Shown here piece by piece: positions 58,801 through 64,000 of a DNA stretch of 64,000 nt. The DNA comes from Gemmatimonadota bacterium (GTDB lineage: Bacteria; Gemmatimonadota; Gemmatimonadetes; Gemmatimonadales; Gemmatimonadaceae): positions 124,001 through 188,000 of the forward strand of contig JAQBPX010000014.1 of the NCBI GenBank assembly GCA_028287305.1, written 5' to 3'. Position numbers and translations under genes: made by a program. Position 1 is the first letter of the stretch. Each line of letters starts with the position of its first letter. A model generated the notes under the pieces. That model was not told the origin of the DNA. It saw only the letters and a list, made by a program, of their open reading frames with translations, and made no database searches.

Positions 58801-59260
58801 CGGCGACCTGCTCGGCGACGCTGGCGGCGGCGGCACCGGAAAGCGAGACGAGGGCGCCCGAAGGAGTCATGCGCTCGGGAACGGCCACGATCATCTCGCG
58901 CGGGACCAGCGGCGCGGGGTGGTGCACTGTGAGGTCGTAGAGCGAGGCGCGGTCCTGGCGGCGGAGTTCCAGGAGGTCGGTGAAGTGCTCGGTGAGGCAG
59001 AGGACTACTCGGGCGCCGTTGCGCTCCAACAGCGTGTTCGTGGCGACCGTGGTGCCGTGGACGAAGCGGGCAACTGCAACGGCAACGGCAGATCCCTCGC
59101 TGCGCTCAGGATGATTGAGAAGTCGTATCGCTTGTTCAACCCCCACACTCTGGTCAGCCGGAGTACTGAGAACCTTGTACGCCACCGCCCTTCCCTTCGC
59201 ATCCACCGCCACGAGATCCGTGAACGTCCCCCCGACATCCACCCCGACGTGCCAGGTCAC
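55826..59260 (-). CDS. Fused hydantoinase/oxoprolinase (HyuA-HyuB)
   Basis: Predicted 1144 aa. The N-terminal HyuA half (1-630) has GVDVGGTFTDLVA, FVHGTTVATNTLLER, ALTIDIGGTSADVG and LAFGGGGPLHACGLAEQ, typical of the ATP-binding hydantoinase A/5-oxoprolinase fold. The HyuB half (from about 635) starts SLAVMSNAFSMIAEEMGA and contains FILNDPYHGGSHLPDLTLI and PGNVNCPLAVARAA. The enzyme would open 5-oxoproline or a hydantoin ring with ATP. An extra in-frame block NHPERSEGSA sits at about residue 50, where a dispersed DNA repeat lies inside the gene. It overlaps Lnt at its start (59257-59260). Confidence 0.9.
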   Translation of the reverse strand: MTWHVGVDVGGTFTDLVAVDAKGRAVAYKVLSTPADQSVGVEQAIRLLNHPERSEGSAVAVAVARFVHGTTVATNTLLERNGARVVLCLTEHFTDLLELRRQDRASLYDLTVHHPAPLVPREMIVAVPERMTPSGALVSLSGAAAASVAEQVAALNPDIVAISLLHSYAHPAHETQLADAIHARLPDVDVVTSHEVFPEIREYERTSTTAAEAYLRPRVSTYLRNLAERVMELGLPAPGVMTSSGGMRTAADASRAAARLALSGPAGGIVGAAATARAAGIRNALTIDIGGTSADVGLILDGHPLVEPGGAIAGVPLALPRVLVETVSAGGGSIAWVDDGGALRAGPRSAGAVPGPAAFGRGGTEATVTDAHVVLGHISASRMSGGVQLDAAAAHAAIGRVAAQLGETPERTARAIIATADASMARALRRVSVERGVDPRSCVLLAFGGGGPLHACGLAEQLGMTQVFVPPFAGVLSALGLAVTAERREAMQSVGKSLGDMEDHALTALRASLHGMVDAPEEWTRESLVRARFVGQGHEIDVPLLEGDSLELLAARFLERHEARYAFVLGRDIEIVSARHAAFGEPITIDTSRDGSENDAEHATVLVADGWTARELQSGGMILERSAQSSAPQLPSTSNLSLAVMSNAFSMIAEEMGAVLTRGALSPNIRERKDASAALFDAKGRMVAQAAHIPVHLGAMPEAVAAVMARDPMPGDVFILNDPYHGGSHLPDLTLIEAIASYDGQAILGFAAVRAHHADVGGMSPGSMPQGATELVQEGLILPPVRLVRQGGLDQDMLSVVLANVRTPQERMGDLKAQLAACTAGANGWRALIAREGAERIEQGIHAVLTYTERRARACIRALGDISGAAEDALEGDGVSDGDVAVKCAVSVEDGDTLVVDLTGSAPQVPGNVNCPLAVARAAAVFVLRTLMDDDVPTNDGIARAIRLIAPERSAVNAQWPAAVAAGNVEMSQRITDTIFLALANAGVAVIAQGQGTMNNITFGGAGWTFYETLGGGQGASEKGDAPSAVHVGMSNTLNTPIESLERAYPMRVAEYSLRAGSGGAGAHRGGDGLTRRYEVLAPCTVTLLTERRRHAPQGAAGGAPGATGHNLLNDTELPPKCRRELKAGDVVTMQTPGGGGSGR
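59087..59115 (-). repeat. Dispersed repeat inside the hydantoinase gene
   Basis: ATCATCCTGAGCGCAGCGAG followed by GGATCTGCC on the - strand is a full copy of the dispersed repeat. Because its length is compatible with the frame it is translated as HPERSEGSA. Confidence 0.85.
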
Positions 59261-60834
59261 GCCTCGATGCTCGGCACGCGATTCTTCCTGAATCCCATCG
59301 CGACAATCGCAACCGTTCCGATGACGCTCAGCAAGCTGACCCAGTCACCGAACCTCACGTACGGCGACACCGCGTCCGTCGTCTCCACATCGTACGTCTG
59401 CGCCGCGGGCACGAAGATGTCCGTCGCGGCCCGCACGCGTCCGAGCGGATCGATCCAGCCGCTGATTCCCGTGTTGGCCGAGCGCGCGACAGGCAGCCGG
59501 TTCTCGATCGCGCGCATGCGCAGGTGCGCCAGGTGCTGCCAGGGAGCGAGGCTGCGGCCGAACCATGCGTCGTTCGTGATGTTCACGAGCAGGTTCGCGC
59601 CCTCGCGCTTGTACTCGCGACTGACGCGGGGGAAGATCGACTCGTAGCAGATCAGCACACCGAACTTCACGTCGCCCGCGTGGAAGAGCACGGGCTCGCC
59701 GCCGCGACCGTACCCGCCGAAGTAGCGGCCGAGGAAGGTGAACCAGCGCGGGTTGAAGAAGGGCACGCGCTCGACGATCGGCACGAGCTTGCCCTTGTGG
59801 TAGATGCGCTGCGTTGCGCCGCCGGTAGAGTCGATGAGGATGGCGGCGTTCCAGTAGTCGTAATCTTCCTGCGTGCGGAACTGCAGGTCGATGATTCCCG
59901 CGAGGAGGGCCGAGTGCCCCTGCGTCGCGAGCGTCGACAGGGTGTCCTTCCACTCCGGGTGACGGAAGAGGAAGTCCGGCAGGCTCACCTCGGGCCAGAG
60001 AATCAGCGTGGGATGACTGTTCGCGAGCACCTGTCGCGTGCCGGCGGCGAGCATCCCGGAGATCTTGCCCTGGTTGGTCTCGAGCCACTTGTCCTGCTGC
60101 GGGACGTTGGGCTGGATGACCGCGATCGGGGCGAGCTTGTGGAGCTCGATGCTCGACAGGCGATGCAGGCCGTAGCCGACCACGGCCGCCACCGTGACCA
60201 CAATTCCGAGCATCTGCCGCTTGAGCACGCGGCGCGCGATGAACATGTCCGCCAACGTCCCCGCCACCGCGGCAATCCAGAAACTCACGCCGCGAATTCC
60301 CGAGATGTCCGCCAGCTGCGCAACCACCGGGAACTGCGCGGTGCTCAACCCGAGCGGCAGCCAGGGAAACGCGAGGTCGGGCAGATAGTCGATCGCGATC
60401 TCATGCGCCACCCACGTCAGGGGCAGCAGCAGCGCGAGTGCCCATCCGGTCCGGCGCCGCGTAATCACATACGCGCCACCCCACAGCGCGGTCATCACCG
60501 CCATCACCACCAGCGCGCCGAAGTAGCCGAGGATCGCGAGCTTGGTGTAGATGCTCAGGGCAGATGCTATCCAGTAGACGTTCGCGCCGTAGCCGAGAAT
60601 CCCGAACCAGAACGCGACGCGAACACCTACGCGCGCCGAAGCGCCGGCGTCAGCCTGCCGAGCCAGGAACACGGCCATCGGCACCAGGCACAGGAACGCG
60701 GGGCCGAGCAACCCGAGCGGTGGAAACGCCAGCGCGAACAGCGCAGCGCTCGCCGCCGCGGCCACCGCCTCGTCGCGCGTGGGGCGCAGGCGTCGCCCGC
60801 CCGCACGCACTACCTCGGCTTCGCCCTCGCTCAC
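59257..60834 (-). CDS. lnt: Apolipoprotein N-acyltransferase
   Basis: Predicted 525 aa from GTG 60834; this start overlaps the oxidoreductase stop (GTGA) and gives the normal Lnt length. Several transmembrane helices (AASAALFALAFPPLGLLGPAFLCL onward) precede a nitrilase domain. Catalytic residues are present: Glu in LILWPEVSLPD, Lys in YHKGKLVPIVERVPF and Cys in GVLICYESIFPR. NEIDYLPD-like and ITNDAWFG signatures also fit. It adds the third acyl chain to lipoproteins in the inner membrane. The gene is essential in most diderms. Confidence 0.95.
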   Translation of the reverse strand: MSEGEAEVVRAGGRRLRPTRDEAVAAAASAALFALAFPPLGLLGPAFLCLVPMAVFLARQADAGASARVGVRVAFWFGILGYGANVYWIASALSIYTKLAILGYFGALVVMAVMTALWGGAYVITRRRTGWALALLLPLTWVAHEIAIDYLPDLAFPWLPLGLSTAQFPVVAQLADISGIRGVSFWIAAVAGTLADMFIARRVLKRQMLGIVVTVAAVVGYGLHRLSSIELHKLAPIAVIQPNVPQQDKWLETNQGKISGMLAAGTRQVLANSHPTLILWPEVSLPDFLFRHPEWKDTLSTLATQGHSALLAGIIDLQFRTQEDYDYWNAAILIDSTGGATQRIYHKGKLVPIVERVPFFNPRWFTFLGRYFGGYGRGGEPVLFHAGDVKFGVLICYESIFPRVSREYKREGANLLVNITNDAWFGRSLAPWQHLAHLRMRAIENRLPVARSANTGISGWIDPLGRVRAATDIFVPAAQTYDVETTDAVSPYVRFGDWVSLLSVIGTVAIVAMGFRKNRVPSIEA

Positions 60835-61838
60835 AGCCGGATCTCTTTGCCGTCCTCGGCCGACTTGTACACCGCCTCGACCACGCGCGAGAGCGTCACC
60901 TGGTCCTCGGGCGGCTCGTACTCCACCTCGCCGCGCACCACTGCCACGAAGTGCGCGAGCTCGGCGCGGTAGCTCTGCAGGAACCATCCCTCGCGGCTCG
61001 TCGCGCCGCTCGGCGAGACGTTCACCGAGCGGCCACTCATCTCCTTGAACACGCGCAGCGGCGAGAGGCGCGCGCTCCCCGCGCTGGCGGTCACGTCGAA
61101 CCAGTCGCGCTCCTCGTCCGTCACCACGCCCCAGTTGACGTCGATCACCAGGTCGAAGCCCTTGGCGGTCACGAGGTGCACCAGCATGGTGTCCTCCACC
61201 GCGCTCGCGCCGCGCGCCCGCTGCATGTGCGCGTGCACGCGCTCCGGCTCGGGGAAGTCGGCGATCCACAGCGCGAGGTCGAGGATCGGCAGCCCGTATT
61301 CCATGAACGCGCCGCCGCCACTCTCGGCGCGGCGCGTGCGCCATCCCTCGATGCTCCCGCGCGGATGCGAGAGTCCCGCGCGAATGGAGACGAGCTTGCC
61401 GAGCTCGCCGCCCTGCACGAAGCGCGCGAGTCCCTGGGCGTCGGCGCGATAGCGCTGGGGGTTGTCCATCATCACGTGCTTGCCCGTCTTCTTGGCCAGC
61501 GCAATGATGCGCTCGACACCGCGCGTGCTGAGCGCGAGCGGCCGGCCGCAGAGCACATGCACACCCGCGCGAAGCGCCGAGAGGACATGTGGCTCGTGCA
61601 GGTGGTTCGGCGTCGCGATGACGACCGCGTCGAGCTCCTCGAGGTCCAGCAGCTCGTCGATGTCGGTGAAGACGTCGGGCACGCCGAAGCGGTCGGCGAG
61701 CGCGCGCGCGGAGAGTCCGTCGTTGTCGCAGAGCGCGCGCACTTCCACGCCCTTCATCTTCGTGAAGATCGGCAGGTACGCGCGCTGCGCGACCGCGCCG
61801 ACGCCCACGAGCCCGATGCGAACGCCTGAGTCTTTCAT
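60831..61838 (-). CDS. Gfo/Idh/MocA-family oxidoreductase
   Basis: Predicted 335 aa from ATG 61838. VRIGLVGVGAVAQRAYLPIF is the N-terminal NAD(P)-binding Rossmann motif. DAVVIATPNHLHEPHVLSAL and HVLCGRPLALS follow; the latter corresponds to the usual EKP motif, here with GRP. Substrate unknown, possibly a sugar or cyclitol. It overlaps Lnt (4 nt) and shares bases with the SpoIID-like stop, so this is a polycistronic unit. Confidence 0.9.
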   Translation of the reverse strand: MKDSGVRIGLVGVGAVAQRAYLPIFTKMKGVEVRALCDNDGLSARALADRFGVPDVFTDIDELLDLEELDAVVIATPNHLHEPHVLSALRAGVHVLCGRPLALSTRGVERIIALAKKTGKHVMMDNPQRYRADAQGLARFVQGGELGKLVSIRAGLSHPRGSIEGWRTRRAESGGGAFMEYGLPILDLALWIADFPEPERVHAHMQRARGASAVEDTMLVHLVTAKGFDLVIDVNWGVVTDEERDWFDVTASAGSARLSPLRVFKEMSGRSVNVSPSGATSREGWFLQSYRAELAHFVAVVRGEVEYEPPEDQVTLSRVVEAVYKSAEDGKEIRL

Positions 61839-63103
61839 CAGTTGACCGTCCCGAGCTCCGTGCCGGGGTAGTAGGCCTGAAGGATGGTGCGAACGTCCTG
61901 TCCCGCGCGCGCGCGGCCGATGGCGCCCCACTGGCACATGCCGACGCCATGCCCGTACCCGCTGCCGCGGACCACGAGGCGGGCCAGCGAGCCGTCTGGC
62001 CCCTGCTCCGCCACCGCGGAAAAATACGTGCTGTTGAGGATCTCGCCACCCAGCGTGCGCAGCACGTAGCGCGTGTCGTTGCCGCGCACCAGGAAGCTGC
62101 CGCGATCGGTCTCGACCGCCATCTGCGCGACGCGGCCGCTGGGCGTCGTGTTCAGCACGCGTATGTCGCGGACGCGCCCTGGGTGCCCGCCGGGCACCAC
62201 CGTGTACGTCTTGAGGTAGGCGTCCATGGCGGCGTTCAGCTCAGCTCCCTCGATGGTCTTCGTCCAGCGAAAGCGGGGGGCGGCGTCGCAGTAAAAGCGG
62301 TCGGCCGTGCCCGGGATCCGGTCCGAGACCCGGCGCAGGTACGGCTCCCCCACCGCGCGCCAGACCTCGGGCGCCTCGGCCGTCTGCCCGCCACAGGTCG
62401 AGTGGAAGGGCGCATTCACGACGCGGCCGGCGTAGAGGAGCACGAGGCCGCGCGTGGCGTCCACGGCGGTGTTGCTGACGACCGCCTCACCCTCGACGCC
62501 ATCGTAGACCTGGTCCTGCGTGCCGGCGGTGACGTCCCACACGCGCGCGCCCTCGACCAGGTGCGTGTACGCGTAGCTGCGGGCGGCGACAGCCTGCGCC
62601 TGGACGGCGGCCGACTCGGTGGCGGGTCGGTTGCGCCCGATCTCGGCCGGCACCACGCCGCGCAGGTAATCCTCGATTGTGACGGTGTTGACCACGACGA
62701 ATCCGCTGTCGCTCGACGACACCCGAATGTCGCCGCGATATCGGCGGTTGTTGAACGTCACGAAGCCCGCGTCGACCACGCGCGCAACGAGCGCGGACTG
62801 CCAGATGGTGACCACCCCATCAGGGCGAATCGCGCGGATGCGCCGCCCGTCGCGCTCGAGCTTCCAGGACTCGCTCGCGAGGCCGCGCGCCGAGAGGGAG
62901 ACGCCGTCGGATTCGTAGAGGCGCCAGGCGGTGCTGGCGGAGAGTCTCGGCGTGAGGCCAGGGGCGAGGAGCACGCGGATGGTGCGGTCGCCTACGTCGC
63001 GCTTGAGTTCAGGGCGCGGGGAGGTGGCGTGGCTCGGGGCAGGAGCTGCCACGGGTCGAGGCGCGGGGGAGGGCGCGCAGGCGACGATGAGCACCGCCGT
63101 CAT
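61838..63103 (-). CDS. SpoIID/LytB-domain protein
   Basis: Predicted 421 aa from ATG 63103 (upstream frame would run into a repeat). The start TAVLIVACAPSP offers a short lipobox-like VAC. The SpoIID domain is clear: VTIEDYLRGVVPAEIGRNRPATESAAVQAQAVAARSYAYTHL, later NAPFHSTCGGQTAEAPEVW and GSGYGHGVGMCQWGAIGRA. Family members are lytic transglycosylases or amidase activators that act on peptidoglycan. Outside sporulating bacteria they may act in wall remodelling. First gene of the - strand operon with the oxidoreductase and Lnt. Confidence 0.9.
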   Translation of the reverse strand: MTAVLIVACAPSPAPRPVAAPAPSHATSPRPELKRDVGDRTIRVLLAPGLTPRLSASTAWRLYESDGVSLSARGLASESWKLERDGRRIRAIRPDGVVTIWQSALVARVVDAGFVTFNNRRYRGDIRVSSSDSGFVVVNTVTIEDYLRGVVPAEIGRNRPATESAAVQAQAVAARSYAYTHLVEGARVWDVTAGTQDQVYDGVEGEAVVSNTAVDATRGLVLLYAGRVVNAPFHSTCGGQTAEAPEVWRAVGEPYLRRVSDRIPGTADRFYCDAAPRFRWTKTIEGAELNAAMDAYLKTYTVVPGGHPGRVRDIRVLNTTPSGRVAQMAVETDRGSFLVRGNDTRYVLRTLGGEILNSTYFSAVAEQGPDGSLARLVVRGSGYGHGVGMCQWGAIGRARAGQDVRTILQAYYPGTELGTVN

Positions 63104-63107
63104 CCTG

Positions 63108-63152
63108 AGCGCCCCCGCCGTCATCCTGAGCGAAGCGAGGGATCTGCCGTTA
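63108..63152 (+). repeat. Dispersed repeat, copy a (45 bp)
   Basis: GAGCGCCCCCGCCGTCATCC followed by TGAGCGAAGCGAGGGATCTG and CCGTT. It matches 63307-63351 with a single difference (CGCC versus CGCT). Both copies read in the same direction. Confidence 0.9.
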
Positions 63153-63306
63153 CGAAACGGCAGGCCCGCAGGCCCGCGGGCCCGCTGGCTCGAGCAAGGA
63201 TGCGGAAGCGCTACGCGCTCTGTCATTGGTTTGGAGGAACCGCGAGCGTTAACGACAACGTCAGGTCCCTCGCTGACGCTCAGGACGACTGCAGGCCTTC
63301 GTCGGG

Positions 63307-63351
63307 AGCGCCCCCGCTGTCATCCTGAGCGAAGCGAGGGATCTGCCGTTC
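63307..63351 (+). repeat. Dispersed repeat, copy b (45 bp)
   Basis: Second copy of the 45-bp unit, 199 bp after the first. Between them is a degenerate inverted half copy (GGTCCCTCGCTGACGCTCAG) near 63266. The hemL stop codon lies at the edge of this copy. Confidence 0.9.
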
Positions 63352-64000
63352 ACAGCGCCGCCCCCAGCGCCTCATCGAGCCGCTCGATGGTCGCCGCAAT
63401 CTCCGCATCCCCATGCGCCGCCGAGAGGAAACCCGCCTCGAACGCACTCGGCGCGAGATACACCCCACGCTCGAGCGCCGCATGGAAGAACCGCTTGAAC
63501 AGCTCGACGTCCGCCTGTTTCGCGTCCGCGAACGACCTCACCGGCTCGGCGCGAAAGAAGAACCCGAACATCGACCCCGCGTGATCCGCCGTGAACGGGA
63601 CCCCGCGACGCGCCGCGATCTCTCGCAGCCCCATCACGAGGGAAGCCGTGCGACGCTCGATGCGCGCATGCAGCTCCGGCGTCAACGCAGTGAGCGTCGC
63701 CAGCCCACCCGCCATCGCGAGCGGATTCCCGCTGAGCGTCCCCGCCTGGTACACAGGCCCGGTCGGCGCGACCTGCTCCATCAAGTCGCGTCGCCCGCCA
63801 TATGCGGCAACCGGCAGTCCCCCGCCGATCACCTTGCCGAGCGTCACGAGGTCGGGCGTCACGCCGAAGCGCTCGGTGGCGCCGCCCGGCGCGATGCGGA
63901 ATCCCGTCATCACCTCGTCGAAGATCAGCAGCGCGCCGGTCTGGTCGGCCACCTGGCGCAGCGCGGGGAGGAATCCCAGATCGGGCGGAATGAACCCGGC
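63350..64000 (-). CDS. hemL: Glutamate-1-semialdehyde 2,1-aminomutase (C-terminal part)
   Basis: Runs off the right edge; about 217 C-terminal residues are visible. [12 protein letters not shown] carries the PLP-interacting Asp, and [18 protein letters not shown] holds the Schiff-base Lys followed by GGGLPV, as in Hem[18 protein letters not shown] is another HemL signature and separates it from general class III transaminases. The enzyme makes 5-aminolevulinate for tetrapyrroles in the C5 pathway. The stop is next to a dispersed repeat. Start and first half are outside the window. Confidence 0.93.
   Translation of the reverse strand, partial: AGFIPPDLGFLPALRQVADQTGALLIFDEVMTGFRIAPGGATERFGVTPDLVTLGKVIGGGLPVAAYGGRRDLMEQVAPTGPVYQAGTLSGNPLAMAGGLATLTALTPELHARIERRTASLVMGLREIAARRGVPFTADHAGSMFGFFFRAEPVRSFADAKQADVELFKRFFHAALERGVYLAPSAFEAGFLSAAHGDAEIAATIERLDEALGAAL

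Noticed and set aside
60834-62049. N-terminal extension of the lnt frame to over 900 codons
   Set aside because: The extra part overlaps the oxidoreductase gene and is Arg/Ala-rich. GTG 60834 gives normal Lnt length and a 4-nt overlap.
1-64000. Integrase, transposase, tRNA and rRNA genes
   Set aside because: None was recognised while reading the translated frames and intergenic stretches. Short or degenerate ones could have been missed.

Overview
The window looks like a high-GC chromosome of a Gemmatimonadota (or, less likely, Acidobacteriota) bacterium. This is inferred from two PadR + ADOP-type (MacB/FtsX-like) permease pairs, many secreted proteins of unknown function, and dispersed CCTGAGCGAAGCGAGGGAT-type repeats. 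No rRNA, tRNA, CRISPR array or transposase was recognised.

Layout. (1) 0.3-14.4 kb: a dense run of short genes, nearly all on the + strand. Most encode orphan cytosolic proteins, small membrane proteins or secreted proteins, and two families occur twice. A - strand pair (10.2-11.9 kb), a SIMPL-domain protein and a trypsin-like protease interrupt the run. (2) 14.4-20.6 kb: seven sites of 89-96 bp that look like integron attC recombination sites. They lie between + strand genes with very regular spacing. Their cargo includes a PIN ribonuclease, a nucleoside-deoxyribosyltransferase/TIR-like protein, a non-specific-nuclease-like protein, small membrane proteins and a membrane-anchored MutS-like ATPase. 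No integrase lies in the window. (3) 20.6-25.2 kb: more + strand orphan genes, two of them apparently broken. (4) 25.2-32.9 kb: a nuclease-rich accessory block with an HNH/GIY-YIG overlapping pair behind a BIG-domain lipoprotein, a predicted PD-(D/E)XK protein, and a putative DNA-binding regulator with a palindromic operator inside its promoter. (5) 33.0-35.0 kb: a GAF-HD-GYP protein. (6) 35.1-40.0 kb: the most striking locus, a tight operon of a dual-GHKL-ATPase histidine kinase, a stand-alone receiver protein, an HNH nuclease and an N6-adenine DNA methyltransferase. It looks like a signal-controlled restriction-modification or phage-defence system.

(7) From 40.1 kb on the sequence looks like core genome: a decayed PadR/ADOP copy next to an intact one, a secreted metallopeptidase, a permuted multicopper oxidase, an MFS exporter divergent from a LysR regulator, an amidohydrolase and a second PadR/ADOP unit. 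A tight - strand operon follows (SpoIID-like protein, Gfo/Idh/MocA oxidoreductase, Lnt, fused hydantoinase/oxoprolinase, GNAT, DUF4386), and the window ends inside hemL. The dispersed repeats occur only in this right-hand part, which supports the left 40 kb being acquired DNA.

Start codons of the small orphan genes are often uncertain (several GTG/TTG). Functions are given only where motifs can be seen. All family assignments are from reading the sequence, not from a search.
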